Shown piece after piece: positions 51,912 through 61,821 of a stretch of 64,000 nucleotides of DNA. Made by a program: the position numbers and the translations under genes. Source of the stretch: [Clostridium] scindens ATCC 35704 (GTDB taxonomy: Bacteria; Bacillota; Clostridia; Lachnospirales; Lachnospiraceae); assembly GCF_004295125.1 (NCBI RefSeq), contig NZ_CP036170.1, forward strand, positions 1,607,501 through 1,671,500, read 5' to 3'. Below the pieces are notes generated by a model. That model had not been told where the DNA came from, did no database searches, and saw only the letters and a program-made list of their open reading frames with translations. Within the stretch, counting starts at the first letter, position 1. The number at the start of each line of letters is the position of its first letter.

Positions 51912-52568
51912 GTGCATATTATGAAGATAGAGACACAGATTAAACTGCATAGCGAAGATGCGATGCAGAAGACAGGGATTGTGGCATCCGGCTGGGTAGA
52001 GATTGGCGATTGTATCAAGTTTCCAGTACGGGTAATGAAATATACGGACAAGACTTCCGGCGAAGAAAAATCCTTCGTGTCATATCCGCAAAGAAAAACA
52101 AAAGATGGTTACGAAGTCATTGTCTTCCCACATGACAAGGAAGCCCGAAAAGAGATAGATGCAGCAATCTTCTCCGCAATGAAAATGGAACTGCTAAAAG
52201 ATGTAGGATTGCCAGAGGTGGAGATAAGGGTCACACCAATAAAAGACCAAAATCAAGAAAATCACGCGGTAAGGCTGAAAGGAGTAGCAACGGCCAGGAT
52301 TTCTGAACTGGGCTTAACGATAAAAGGAATTCTGATCAAAGAATCCGAAAAAGGACTTTTCGTACAGATGCCACAATATAAAAGCGATGAAGGTTATAAA
52401 GATATTGTATATGCAACGACAAAGACTATGCAGGAAAAAATCAAGATGGCCACAATGGATGCACATGAGAAAGCGCTATCCTCCCCGACTGTTTCTAGGA
52501 ATTCAAAGGATAATATCATGAATACAAGCCGGGATTGTCAGAATAACGGCAGAGACAAGGCACGATAA
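51912..52568 (+). CDS. Tandem SpoVG-like protein of mobile-element type
   Basis: The 218-residue protein contains two SpoVG-like segments. The first (GIVASGWVEIGDCIKFPVRV, then FVSYPQRKTKDGYEVIVFPH) matches SpoVG's SYPSRK-x-G nucleic-acid-binding loop; the second repeats it as KGVATARISELGLTIKGILI and QMPQYKSDEGYKDIVY. Classical SpoVG has about 95 residues and one such unit. Two-unit versions occur in conjugative elements; their role is unknown. The start could be GTG 51912 or ATG 51921, both behind AGGAGAAAGG. The tail is low-complexity. Confidence 0.72.
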   Translation: MHIMKIETQIKLHSEDAMQKTGIVASGWVEIGDCIKFPVRVMKYTDKTSGEEKSFVSYPQRKTKDGYEVIVFPHDKEARKEIDAAIFSAMKMELLKDVGLPEVEIRVTPIKDQNQENHAVRLKGVATARISELGLTIKGILIKESEKGLFVQMPQYKSDEGYKDIVYATTKTMQEKIKMATMDAHEKALSSPTVSRNSKDNIMNTSRDCQNNGRDKAR

Positions 52569-52601
52569 GGTAGAATTCATTAATATTCCGTTAGTACAAT
52601 A

Positions 52602-52656
52602 CTCCGAGGCAAGTTGCTCGAATTATCTTAATAATATCATCAATAAGGCCTCGGAG
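52602..52656. repeat. 9-bp inverted repeat between SpoVG-like gene and tRNAs
   Basis: CTCCGAGGC (52602-52610) and GCCTCGGAG (52648-52656) are perfect inverted copies. No U-tract follows directly. Confidence 0.5.
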
Positions 52657-52809
52657 CGTAAATTTGCTATTCTTTGTATCTGTTTAAGTTTTGGCTTGAT
52701 CATCCCTAGTTGATATTGTCTTATATAAAAATTCTTAGGCAACAATTTTGATAAAAAAATAAGGAACTGCATTTTCATGCAATCCCTTTATTTAAGCCTT
52801 GGCTTCAAG

Positions 52810-52883
<74 letters not shown>

Positions 52884-52937
52884 AAAATGTAACCGGACAT
52901 CTTGTCCTGCAAGATACCCGGCGCCCCTGCCAAGGAA

Positions 52938-53008
52938 CTACGGATAGAGGACTCGAACCTCTACTAACAGAGTCAGAGTCTGCTGTGCTGCCATTACACC
53001 AATCCGCA
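52938..53008 (-). tRNA. tRNA-Gln (CTG)
   Basis: On the minus strand the acceptor arm TGCGGAT/ATCCGTA, D arm with GGTGTAATGGCAGCAC, anticodon arm GCAGA-CTCTGAC-TCTGT (anticodon CTG) and T arm GAGG-TTCGAGT-CCTC are visible. It lies 54 bases upstream of tRNA-Pro on the same strand, so the two probably come from one transcript. Confidence 0.92.
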
Positions 53009-53162
53009 ATGTTTTTCCAGCGAACATGTTATATTATACCAAATATTTATCAAAAATCAACCCTTTTTTTCAACTTTTTTTATTTTATTTTGCCCACTAA
53101 AGTATTGCGTCGTTTGAGCCGATTTATATTGTCTATAAATAGGCTTTTTAGCTCTTGCCTGC

Positions 53163-53318
53163 ATGGCGCTTAACCCCTACTTCTTCTATTTCCTGACGGC
53201 AGTAATCGGGGCGGGATTTGTCCTGATTCTAATCTGGCGGAAATATCTGAAGCACGCCAGAATTGATAAGTCTAAATTTGACGACAAGGCTATGGAAGAC
53301 CTGAAGCAATATGTATAG
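53163..53318 (+). CDS. Small single-helix membrane protein (51 aa)
   Basis: ATG 53163 opens a 51-codon frame: MALNPYFFYFLTAVIGAGFV, a membrane helix, then a charged tail (LKHARIDKSKFDDKAMEDLK). No clear ribosome site is present, so the start is uncertain and it might be the tail of a decayed gene. It lies 107 bases before the NADH oxidase start. I do not recognise a family. Confidence 0.45.
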   Translation: MALNPYFFYFLTAVIGAGFVLILIWRKYLKHARIDKSKFDDKAMEDLKQYV

Positions 53319-53425
53319 GTATTAACGGGCAGTATTTATCTGTATAGACTTCCCAAAAGCGGCGCAGACTAAGAATAGTTTGTGTGGGCGCGGCATATTG
53401 CGTCCATGGCGGGAGGTATAGGAAA

Positions 53426-54763
53426 GTGAGCGATAGAATCATAGTAATCGGAGCGAACCATGCAGGTACGGCAGCTTTGAACACCATTCTGGACAATTAT
53501 ACGGATAAGGATGTGACTGCGTTTGACGCCAATTCCAATATCAGTTTTCTGGGTTGCGGCATGGCATTGTGGATCGGGCGACAGATCAGCGGGCCGGAGG
53601 GCCTGTTTTATTCGGACAAGGAGACGCTGGAGGGAAAAGGGGCGAAAGTGTTCCTGGAGACAAAGGTGTCCCGGATCGATTTTGAGAAAAAGACGGTATA
53701 TGCAATGGATAAGGAAGGCGAGGAGATAGAGGCAAATTATGATAAGCTGATCCTTGCCACAGGATCCCTTCCCATCCAACCCAAGGTGAAGGGAATGGAG
53801 CTAAAGAATGTCCAGTTCGTCAAACTGTACCAGAATGCAGCGGATGTAATTGAAAAACTGGAAGATCCATCTATTCAAAAGGTGACGATTATCGGAGCCG
53901 GTTATATCGGCGTGGAACTGGCGGAGGCGTTTGCAAGAAACGGGCGTAAGACCACCCTGGTGGACTGTGCGGATACCTGCCTTTCTGCCTATTACGATCC
54001 GGAATTCTGTAAGATCATGGAAGAAAACTTAAGGGAAAACGGCGTAAGAACTGCATTTGGAGAGATGGTTCAGGAAATACAAGGCCAGGAACTCGTAGAG
54101 CGGGTAGTGACAGACAAGGATTCTTATGATACGGATATGGCCGTTTTTTGCATCGGATTTCGTCCCAATACCCAATATGCGGATGGCAGCCTGGAACTTT
54201 TCCGTAATGGGGCATTCCTGGTAGATCTGCATCAGCAGGCCAGCAGGCCGGAAGTATATGCCATCGGAGACTGCGCGACGGTATTCAACAATGCGACCCA
54301 GAGAAAGGACTACATTGCCCTTGCTACCAATGCCGTGCGATCTGGCATTATCGCTGCCCACAATGCGTGCGGAACACCCCTTGAATCAGCAGGGGTGCAG
54401 GGCTCCAACGCGATCTGCATCTGGGGGCTTAACATGGTGAGCACGGGAATATCTTTGAAGAAGGCGCTGGAACTTGGCTATGAGGCGGCTGCGGCTGACT
54501 ATGAAGACTGGCAGAAGGCAGGGTTCATAGAAAGCGGCAACGAGAAGGTACGGATCCGGATCGTCTATGACAAGAAGACTCGGATCGTCCTGGGTGCCCA
54601 GATGTGCTCGAAATATGATATTTCCATGGGGATCCACATGTTCTCCCTTGCAATACAGGAGCAGGTTACGATTGACAAGTTGAAGCTTCTGGATCTGTTC
54701 TTCCTGCCTCATTTTAACCAGCCTTATAATTATATTACGATGGCGGCGCTGAAGGCGGAATAA
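53426..54763 (+). CDS. nox: NADH oxidase, CoA-disulfide reductase family
   Basis: The 445-residue flavoprotein has FAD-binding [11 protein letters not shown], the single redox Cys in [12 protein letters not shown] (C42 type), NAD-binding [18 protein letters not shown] and the second FAD motif [13 protein letters not shown]. This is the pattern of water-forming NADH oxidases and CoA-disulfide reductases of Firmicutes. It removes oxygen and regenerates NAD+. The frame is open from 53384, but GTG 53426 has GGGAGG at 9 bases and gives the standard N terminus. A terminator follows. Confidence 0.93.
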   Translation: MSDRIIVIGANHAGTAALNTILDNYTDKDVTAFDANSNISFLGCGMALWIGRQISGPEGLFYSDKETLEGKGAKVFLETKVSRIDFEKKTVYAMDKEGEEIEANYDKLILATGSLPIQPKVKGMELKNVQFVKLYQNAADVIEKLEDPSIQKVTIIGAGYIGVELAEAFARNGRKTTLVDCADTCLSAYYDPEFCKIMEENLRENGVRTAFGEMVQEIQGQELVERVVTDKDSYDTDMAVFCIGFRPNTQYADGSLELFRNGAFLVDLHQQASRPEVYAIGDCATVFNNATQRKDYIALATNAVRSGIIAAHNACGTPLESAGVQGSNAICIWGLNMVSTGISLKKALELGYEAAAADYEDWQKAGFIESGNEKVRIRIVYDKKTRIVLGAQMCSKYDISMGIHMFSLAIQEQVTIDKLKLLDLFFLPHFNQPYNYITMAALKAE

Positions 54764-54776
54764 TAGAAGCGGTTAT

Positions 54777-54817
54777 AACTGCACTACTTGAATCTTGAAC
54801 AGTTAGTGCAGTTTTTT
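54777..54817 (+). terminator. Terminator of nox
   Basis: AACTGCACTA (54777-54786) pairs with TAGTGCAGTT (54804-54813), followed by a run of T to 54817. Confidence 0.9.
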
Positions 54818-54941
54818 AGTTGGAGAATTTTGTAATATTCTGCGAATATAGACTGATTCAATAATTATATGCGATATTTCAATTAGACACCCCTTTAGGA
54901 GGGGATTATACTGATATGGAACAATACACAGGAGGAAAGTC

Positions 54942-56552
54942 ATGAAGAAGAGGATAGTTTCTATTTTGCTTATCGCAGCAATGGCGATGACAATGGCTGT
55001 TGGGTGCGGCAGCAGTAAAGACTCCGGATCAGGAGACAAACAAGAGGCGTCAGGAGAAGGCGGCGGAACCTTTATCGTGCCAATCAATACGAATACGGTG
55101 GCATCTTTGACACCCTATAATGTATACGGGGCAGATGATTTGCTTATTGCATCGGCACCGTGCTTTGACCCGCTATTTATTGTAACTAAGGACGAGACAA
55201 GATGGTATCTGGCTGAAAGTCTGGAAGCGACTGCGGATGATAGATGCCATTACCAGATGAAATTAAAGGATGGCCTTACGTGGCATGACGGAGAAGCAAT
55301 TACCGCTGACGATGTTGTCTATACGGTAAATGTACTGCTAGATCCCGCGAATACCAGCGATTCATCTGAAAGCGTTACATATAACGGCAAGACGATATCT
55401 GCAGCGAAGGTGGATGACTTGACGGTAGATATTACGCTGCAGGAGCCGTTCAGCGCATTTGAAAGCGAATTTGGAAGGATACAGATTATTCCAGAGCATG
55501 TGTTCGGTGGAGAGACGACAATAAAAGATGATACAGAGAACTTGAATAAAGCGGTGGGTTCGGGCCCGTTTAAACTAAAAGAATATAAAGAAGGCGATTC
55601 TATCGTCTATGAGAGATATGACGACTACTATAGAGGAAAGGCAAGCCTTGATCAAGTAGTTATAAAACTGATGCCGGATGAAAGCGCGCAGGAAGCAGCG
55701 CTTCAGAGCGGGGAAATCTCTATGATGCGGATTACGAACCAGACAAAGTTGGATAAATATTCAGCAGATGATAACTATACGGTCTACAACATACCGGAAG
55801 CACGTCTGAATTACATGGCGTTTAATTACCAGAGTCCTGCGATGAAGGACTTGGACGCCAGAAAGGCAATCTGCCTTGCGCTTAATGTGGACGATATTAT
55901 TTCAGGAGCTTATGGCTCGGAAGAATTGGCTATACCGGCAAAAAACTTCTGCTCTCCGGAGAATCTTTACTATAATGACGAGATGGAAGGATATAAGCAG
56001 AATATTGAGGAAGCAAAAAAACTTGCTAAAAAATCAGGATTAACCGACAAGCCGCTGCATTATATCTATAATACGGCAAGGCCGAATATGAAAGAGACAG
56101 CACAGATCGTTCAGCAGCAGTTGAAGGAGATTGGCGTAGAAGTTGAACTTGAGGGACTGGAAGGAAGCGAATTTTTTACGCATCTTTTTGCGGCGTGGAT
56201 TACAGGAGAGACTGTAGAAGATACTTCTTGGGATATGGCCACCAATGGCATGGATCAATTGAACTCTGATCCGGCCACCAAGATGACGAGTTGGAGAGGC
56301 GATCTTGTTTCGAATGGATTTTATGTAAGCGATGCGACGAATGAGTTATGGGATAAAGCATCCCAGGCATTAACGGCAGAAGAGCGCGAACAGTATTATA
56401 AAGAACTTCAAGTTCAGATGAATGAGGATTACGCTATGTATCCGATGGCCAATACGAATTATGTCATAGCGGTCAGGAAGGAATTTAAAGGTCTGGATGA
56501 AATAAAGAGAGTCCCGATTTTCGAGGATTACCTGAAGATTACAATGGAATAG
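54942..56552 (+). CDS. Peptide/nickel-type ABC substrate-binding lipoprotein (SBP family 5)
   Basis: The 536-residue lipoprotein has a signal ending MTMAVGC and the family 5 domain: LAESLEATADDRCHYQMKLK, DGLTWHDGEAITADDVVYTV (the signature region) and a late YKELQVQMNEDYAMYPMANT. It binds oligopeptides or similar ligands for the permeases and ATPases that follow. ATG 54942 follows AGGAGG. A terminator between it and the permease gene will make the binding protein the most abundant product, as is common. Confidence 0.93.
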   Translation: MKKRIVSILLIAAMAMTMAVGCGSSKDSGSGDKQEASGEGGGTFIVPINTNTVASLTPYNVYGADDLLIASAPCFDPLFIVTKDETRWYLAESLEATADDRCHYQMKLKDGLTWHDGEAITADDVVYTVNVLLDPANTSDSSESVTYNGKTISAAKVDDLTVDITLQEPFSAFESEFGRIQIIPEHVFGGETTIKDDTENLNKAVGSGPFKLKEYKEGDSIVYERYDDYYRGKASLDQVVIKLMPDESAQEAALQSGEISMMRITNQTKLDKYSADDNYTVYNIPEARLNYMAFNYQSPAMKDLDARKAICLALNVDDIISGAYGSEELAIPAKNFCSPENLYYNDEMEGYKQNIEEAKKLAKKSGLTDKPLHYIYNTARPNMKETAQIVQQQLKEIGVEVELEGLEGSEFFTHLFAAWITGETVEDTSWDMATNGMDQLNSDPATKMTSWRGDLVSNGFYVSDATNELWDKASQALTAEEREQYYKELQVQMNEDYAMYPMANTNYVIAVRKEFKGLDEIKRVPIFEDYLKITME

Positions 56553-56560
56553 GCATATCG

Positions 56561-56592
56561 AAAAGACCGTTTGCTTTCAGGCGGTCTTTTCT
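56561..56592 (+). terminator. Intra-operon terminator after the binding-protein gene
   Basis: AAAAGACCG (56561-56569) pairs with CGGTCTTTT (56582-56590). Its place between binding protein and permease suggests partial readthrough. Confidence 0.8.
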
Positions 56593-56634
56593 TCTGGAAA
56601 CAGTAGATCATAATATGTGTGAGGACGATAAAAC

Positions 56635-57600
56635 GTGAAAAAGTATATACTAAAGCGTCTGTTAGAATTAATACCGGTTCTTATCCTGGTCAGTATATTT
56701 TCCTTTTTTATCATTCAGGCTTCGCCGGGAGATCCGATTGATAATTATGTAAGGCCGGGAATGACGGAAGAACAGATTGAGGATATTAAAGAAGAATATG
56801 AGTTGGACGGGTCGATGGCACAGCAGTATTTCCGCTGGATGTCGCATATCATGCGTGGCGATCTTGGAACATCCATACATCAGAACCGTCCGGTAGTCGA
56901 TATTATTGCCGAGCGGCTGCCGGCAACTTTAATGCTGATGGGGACGGCGCTGGCATTCTCGCTTATGATTGCGATTCCATTGGGACTATGGGCAGGACTC
57001 AGAAAGAATAAACGATCGGATAATATAATCAGCCTGATATCCTATTTGGGAATATCAATTCCGCCGTTCTGGCTGGCAATGATTGGGATTATTTTGTTTT
57101 CCCTGAAACTGCACCTGCTTCCCAGCGGGGGGATGCATACGGTGAATGTAAATACAGCGGCGGATTTATTATGGCATATGATTCTGCCGGCTTTTGTGCT
57201 GAGTCTGAATAATATGGCAATTTTCACCAGATACATAAGGTCAAATACAATTTCTCAATTAGAAGAAGACTATGTACAGACAGCGATGGCAAAAGGTACC
57301 GGAAAGCGGAAAATTCTTTTCAGGCATGTCCTTAAGAATTGTCTTCTGCCAATCATCACGCTGGCAGGCATTAATATTGCGGGGCTGGTATGCGGGTCAT
57401 TTGTGGTAGAAACAATATTCTCGTGGCCGGGAATCGGAAGACTGGCGATGGATGCGGTAGGAAACAGGGACTTCCCGCTGATCATGGGATACACTATGTT
57501 TTCCTGCATTATTTTAATTCTTGGGAATCTGATCGCAGATGTATTATATGCAGTGGCGGATCCCAGAATCAGACAGGGGATGGGCAGAGACAATGGATAA
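56635..57600 (+). CDS. Oligopeptide-type ABC permease (OppB/DppB)
   Basis: The 321-residue protein has six membrane helices. It starts MKKYILKRLLELIPVLILVS from GTG 56635 and has FSFFIIQASPGDP after helix 1 and the ATPase-coupling loop DYVQTAMAKGTGKRKILFRH. It forms the pore with the next gene, which overlaps its stop by 8 bases. Confidence 0.94.
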   Translation: MKKYILKRLLELIPVLILVSIFSFFIIQASPGDPIDNYVRPGMTEEQIEDIKEEYELDGSMAQQYFRWMSHIMRGDLGTSIHQNRPVVDIIAERLPATLMLMGTALAFSLMIAIPLGLWAGLRKNKRSDNIISLISYLGISIPPFWLAMIGIILFSLKLHLLPSGGMHTVNVNTAADLLWHMILPAFVLSLNNMAIFTRYIRSNTISQLEEDYVQTAMAKGTGKRKILFRHVLKNCLLPIITLAGINIAGLVCGSFVVETIFSWPGIGRLAMDAVGNRDFPLIMGYTMFSCIILILGNLIADVLYAVADPRIRQGMGRDNG

Positions 57601-58516
57601 GAGTATAGGTTATGTAATAAAAAAAGACAGTTTTGTAAGGATAGAAAAAAAAGAAGAACAGATAGCGGCGAGTTATGAGCGGGGCCTCGTAAAAGACGTA
57701 CTTCATTCGCTGAAAGAAAATAAGCTTGCAATGATCTGCAGCATTATTTTGCTTCTGATCATTCTGGCATCTGTTTTTGCCCCATTCAGCTCATATGATC
57801 CGGATAAGCAGGATCTTATGCAGAAATTGATGCCGCCGTCGAGGGAGCATTGGTTTGGAACCGACGAACTTGGGAGAGATTATTTTACAAGGGCTTTATA
57901 TGGCGGAAGGATTTCATTATCGGTCGGCGTTTTGTCCATGCTCTTGTCAACAATAATTGGCACGGTGATTGGTACTGTCAGCGGATATATGGGCGGCAAG
58001 ACGGATATGTTCTTGATGCGCTTTACTGACATTTTTATGTCAGTTCCAAGTTTCTTATTTATGGTTGTTATCAATTCCATGTTTCCTCCAAAAGTATGGT
58101 CAATGGTTATTATTCTGGGGCTGTTTGAATGGTGCCAGATTGCACGGATAACAAGAGCGGAGACATTGTCTTTGAAGGAAAGAGATTTTGTGCTTGCATC
58201 AAAGCACCTGGGTGCCAGCCATGCGCAGATTATATTCGGACATATTATTCCCAATATGAGTTCTTCCGTTATTGTGGCTGGCAGTCTGGCTGTCGCAAGG
58301 GCGATATTGACAGAATCCGCGCTTAGTTTCATGGGACTCGGGGTTCAGCTTCCAAAGGCCTCCTGGGGGACGATGCTTCAGGGAGCCCAGGTTTATATTA
58401 TGGACATGCCATTGCTTGCAGTCTTTCCAGGCGTATTTGTCGTATTGACAGTGTTTAGTTTCAATATTCTGGGGGATGCCCTTAGGAATGCGCTGGAACC
58501 AAAGATGATTAAATGA
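57593..58516 (+). CDS. Oligopeptide-type ABC permease (OppC/DppC)
   Basis: The 307-residue permease has an N-terminal cytoplasmic region, the LMPPSREHWFGTDELGRDYF segment typical of OppC/DppC, and the coupling loop ERDFVLASKHLGASHAQIIF. ATG 57593 overlaps the OppB-like stop; the longer frame from 57539 lies inside the upstream gene. Confidence 0.94.
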   Translation: MDKSIGYVIKKDSFVRIEKKEEQIAASYERGLVKDVLHSLKENKLAMICSIILLLIILASVFAPFSSYDPDKQDLMQKLMPPSREHWFGTDELGRDYFTRALYGGRISLSVGVLSMLLSTIIGTVIGTVSGYMGGKTDMFLMRFTDIFMSVPSFLFMVVINSMFPPKVWSMVIILGLFEWCQIARITRAETLSLKERDFVLASKHLGASHAQIIFGHIIPNMSSSVIVAGSLAVARAILTESALSFMGLGVQLPKASWGTMLQGAQVYIMDMPLLAVFPGVFVVLTVFSFNILGDALRNALEPKMIK

Positions 58517-58529
58517 CGGGGAGGAGACA

Positions 58530-59549
58530 ATGGGAATAATATTAGATGTTAGGAATCTAAGAGTTTCATATCATACATATGCTGGCGAAGTACAGTCAGT
58601 GCGGGATATCTCATTTCAGGTGAATGAGGGAGAGACAGTAGCCATAGTGGGAGAATCCGGGTGTGGAAAGTCTGTAACGGCAAAGACCATCATGGGGCTG
58701 GTGGCAGAGCCGCCAGGAGAAATAAAAAGTGAAAGCCAGGTTTTGTATTTAGGGGAAAATATATTAGAGCAATCCGAAAAGGAATGGGAAAAGTATAGAG
58801 GGGCCAAATGCTCTATGATTTTCCAGGATGCCTTGACTTCATTGAATCCGACAATGAATATCGGAAGGCAGATTGAAGAGAATATTACGAATCATTATAA
58901 AGTAACAAAAAAAGAAGCAAGGGCAAAGGCAGTTGAAATGCTGGAACTGGTAAAGATACCGGATCCGGCTATGTGCCTGAAAAAATATCCCCATGAACTA
59001 TCCGGAGGCATGCGGCAAAGGATTATGATTGCAATCGCGCTGTCCGGGAACCCCAAGATACTGATCGCAGACGAGCCTACAACGGCTCTGGATGTAACGA
59101 TTCAAGCGCAGATCATAGGATTGCTCAAGGATATCCAGGCAAAACTTGGGACTACAATTATTCTGATCACCCATGATCTTGGCGTTGTAGCGAGTATTGC
59201 AGATAAGATTATCGTAATGTATTCAGGAAAGATTGTAGAAAAGGGAGAATGCAGTGAGATTTTCAGCAGCTATAGGCATCCCTATACATGGGCGCTTTTA
59301 AATGCAGCGCCAAGCCTGGAGATTAAGAATAACCGGAAGTTGATATCTATCGAAGGAACGCCGCCGGATTTGATTAATCCGCCGAAAGGCTGTCCATTTG
59401 CTTCAAGATGCAAATACTGTATGAATATTTGCGTAGAAGCTGCCCCGCCGGAATATGATTATGGGGCGGGACACAAGGTCTCATGCTGGCTTTATCATCC
59501 GGAATCTGGATATCAAGACATTGATTTTAATAAGGAGGCGGAAGATTAG
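58530..59549 (+). CDS. Oligopeptide-type ABC ATPase (OppD/DppD)
   Basis: The 339-residue ATPase has Walker A GESGCGKSV, signature LSGGMRQRIMIAIAL and Walker B ILIADEPTTALD. The C-terminal oligopeptide-specific extension carries GCPFASRCKYCMNIC, a Cys-rich motif that in DppD-type proteins can hold an Fe-S cluster. ATG 58530 follows GGGGAGGAG. The OppF-like gene begins directly after its stop. Confidence 0.95.
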   Translation: MGIILDVRNLRVSYHTYAGEVQSVRDISFQVNEGETVAIVGESGCGKSVTAKTIMGLVAEPPGEIKSESQVLYLGENILEQSEKEWEKYRGAKCSMIFQDALTSLNPTMNIGRQIEENITNHYKVTKKEARAKAVEMLELVKIPDPAMCLKKYPHELSGGMRQRIMIAIALSGNPKILIADEPTTALDVTIQAQIIGLLKDIQAKLGTTIILITHDLGVVASIADKIIVMYSGKIVEKGECSEIFSSYRHPYTWALLNAAPSLEIKNNRKLISIEGTPPDLINPPKGCPFASRCKYCMNICVEAAPPEYDYGAGHKVSCWLYHPESGYQDIDFNKEAED

Positions 59550-60524
59550 ATGAGGCAGAAAAATGCAATCATAGAAGTGAAAAATCTAAAGAAATATTTT
59601 CGCCTGGATTCCAAGCATATGCTGAAAGCGGTAGATGATGTGTCTTTTACGATTTATGAAGGAGAAACGCTAGGAATCGTGGGAGAGTCTGGCTGTGGGA
59701 AGACTACCTGCGGAAGAACCTGTATTGGAGTCTATGATAAGACGGATGGACAGGTGCTGTATCGGGGCAAAGACGTACATAAAATGAATCTCCAGCAGAG
59801 AAGAGAATTCACAAAACATGTACAGATGATTTTTCAGGATCCATACTCTTCGCTAGATCCAAGATTAAAGGTACATGATATTATTGCTGAAGGCATGAGG
59901 ATTCATAAGATTGTGCATTCGAAACAGGAGGAAATAGAAGAGGTTCAGAAGTTATTGAGTCAAGTAGGACTAAATGTAGAACATGCCAGCCGTTATGTAC
60001 ATGAATTTTCCGGGGGACAGAGGCAGAGGATTGGTATTGCCAGGGCCCTGGCGGTAAACCCCGAATTCCTGCTCTGTGATGAGCCCATTTCCGCGCTGGA
60101 TGTGTCCGTACAGGCGCAGGTTGTCAATCTTCTGGTCAGGCTTAAGAAAGAGCGCGGCCTTACCTGCATGTTTATTGCGCATGATCTGTCCATGGTAAAA
60201 TATATATCAGACAGAGTAGGGGTAATGTATCTGGGGTGCATGGCAGAACTTGCAGATGCAGATGAATTATATGAAAATCCGCTGCATCCGTACACAAAGG
60301 CATTGCTTTCTGCTATCCCGGTACCCAATCCTGAGATTGAAAAGGGGCGGCCGCAGATCAGGCTTGAAGGAGAAGTGCCAAGCCCGGTCAACCCGCCGCA
60401 AGGATGCCATTTCTGTAATCGGTGCCCCAGCGTGAAGGAATGCTGCCGGTATGAAAAACCTGAATTGCGAGAGGCAGCGCCAGGTCATTTTGTAGCATGC
60501 CATCTATACAATAGCAAAGCATAG
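59550..60524 (+). CDS. Oligopeptide-type ABC ATPase (OppF/DppF)
   Basis: The 324-residue ATPase has Walker A GESGCGKTT, signature FSGGQRQRIGIARAL, Walker B FLLCDEPISALD and the C-terminal Cys motif GCHFCNRCPSVKECC. It is the second ATPase of the importer. ATG 59550 touches the stop of the preceding gene; AAGGAGG lies about 13 bases upstream. No strong terminator follows; a broken aminotransferase gene begins 16 bases on. Confidence 0.95.
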   Translation: MRQKNAIIEVKNLKKYFRLDSKHMLKAVDDVSFTIYEGETLGIVGESGCGKTTCGRTCIGVYDKTDGQVLYRGKDVHKMNLQQRREFTKHVQMIFQDPYSSLDPRLKVHDIIAEGMRIHKIVHSKQEEIEEVQKLLSQVGLNVEHASRYVHEFSGGQRQRIGIARALAVNPEFLLCDEPISALDVSVQAQVVNLLVRLKKERGLTCMFIAHDLSMVKYISDRVGVMYLGCMAELADADELYENPLHPYTKALLSAIPVPNPEIEKGRPQIRLEGEVPSPVNPPQGCHFCNRCPSVKECCRYEKPELREAAPGHFVACHLYNSKA

Positions 60525-60539
60525 AAAGAGGAAAGTAAA

Positions 60540-60790
60540 ATGTATGATTTCGACAAAGGAATAGAGAGGAAAGGAAGGAATTGAGGATAATGCGTTTGCG
60601 GAAGCGGCACTTTTAGGCGCATATAATGACTCAGAAGCATGGCTTGTGGAAGTAAATCAATTCATAGATAAAAATCTGGACTATTTATGATTTTTCCGGT
60701 ACGGACATTCCGGGAAAAGATTTGCAGGAGTATCTTTTGAAAAAATGCCATGTTATGTCTGAGGTGACGACGAATTGGAGGCGGAGATGG
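60540..60790 (+). pseudogene. MalY/PatB aminotransferase (cystathionine beta-lyase) remnant
   Basis: ATG 60540 begins MYDFDKGIERKGRN and a stop, the usual N terminus of MalY/PatB. Directly after, another frame gives AFAEAALLGAYNDSEAWLVE and VNQFIDKNLDYL, from the large-domain end of these PLP enzymes, and a third gives SGTDIPGKDLQEYLLKKCHV, from their C-terminal domain. The PLP-lysine region is missing. The gene has lost more than 200 codons. Position after the peptide importer suggests it once degraded an imported sulfur compound. Confidence 0.65.
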
Positions 60791-60903
60791 GATCAGAGTC
60801 AGAAGAATGGGCAGATAGATATGAGGATTTTCCTTGACATCTTTGCCGAAATTATACAGAATGATAGAGTAAATGATTATGATGTATTATGCAGGAAAAA
60901 ACA

Positions 60904-61821
60904 ATGACAAGATATCAGGAACGGATGGATGAGCATCGGCGTTATGCCAGGGAATTGGTTTCTGGGGGGCAGGATGAGGCGCTGGAAAAAGCGCTGGATA
61001 TGATTCGGAACGCTGACAGAATTGTAATTGGCGGAGGCGCCGGCCTGTCGGCCTGCGGAGGACTGAACTATATGAGCCTGGAAGTGCTTAAGAAAGAATT
61101 TCCGGCTCTTGCCAGGAGGGGATATCATACCCTCTGGGAAGCACTTTGGGATGACAGAAGGACGAAGCAGCAGAAGATAGGCATGATGGCGGCGGAGGTT
61201 CTGTGGGCCTGCTATGATTTCCCGGTGATAAGGGCCTATCAGGATCTGCTTCGCATGGTTGAGGACAAGGACTATTTTGTGCTTACCAGTAACATCGACA
61301 GACAGTTTCACAAGGCGGGGTTTGAAGAAGAGCGGATATTCGAGCCACAGTGCAGCGCTTCAGATCTTCAGTGCCAGACTCCATGCTGTCGGGATATCTG
61401 GGACGGGGAATCAGTCTGGCGGAAGATTGCGGCCAATATGGATAGAGAGACGTATGCATGCCGGGAAGAGGATATCCCGAGATGTGATCGTTGCCATGCC
61501 CCGGCAGTTCAAAATATGCGGGGGATTAAGTCGTTTATTCCGGACAAGGTCATGTGGAATCGGATCGAGTTTGAACAGTATATAAAAGAAGCCAGTGATC
61601 TGCGGACGGTATTTCTGGAACTGGGAGCGGGCTTCAATTCACCGGGAGTCATTCGCCATCCCTTCCAAAGGCTGGCCTACCGATATCCGAAGGCTGCGCT
61701 GATACGGATGAATCAGGAATTCCCCAAGGTTCCGGAGAAAATCAAAGACAGGTCTGTGGAGATCGCCGGGGACATAGGCGAGGCGCTTGCGCAGATGCGA
61801 AGGCTCTATGAAAGGAAATGA
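60904..61821 (+). CDS. Class M sirtuin (SirTM-like), probable NAD-dependent ADP-ribosyltransferase
   Basis: The 305-residue Sir2-fold protein has NAD-binding IVIGGGAGLSACGGLNY (residues 40-56), YFVLTSNIDRQFHKAGF with N130, then FEPQCSASDLQCQTPC where Q149 sits at the place of the usual catalytic His, a zinc-type CxxC in PRCDRCHAP, and LELGAGFNSPGVIRHPF. The Asn-Gln pair and overall layout match SirTM sirtuins, which ADP-ribosylate a lipoylated carrier rather than deacetylate. The usual partners (macrodomain, GcvH-L, LplA) are not in the window. ATG 60904 has AGGA 8 bases upstream. Its stop overlaps the start of the pentapeptide gene. Confidence 0.78.
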   Translation: MTRYQERMDEHRRYARELVSGGQDEALEKALDMIRNADRIVIGGGAGLSACGGLNYMSLEVLKKEFPALARRGYHTLWEALWDDRRTKQQKIGMMAAEVLWACYDFPVIRAYQDLLRMVEDKDYFVLTSNIDRQFHKAGFEEERIFEPQCSASDLQCQTPCCRDIWDGESVWRKIAANMDRETYACREEDIPRCDRCHAPAVQNMRGIKSFIPDKVMWNRIEFEQYIKEASDLRTVFLELGAGFNSPGVIRHPFQRLAYRYPKAALIRMNQEFPKVPEKIKDRSVEIAGDIGEALAQMRRLYERK

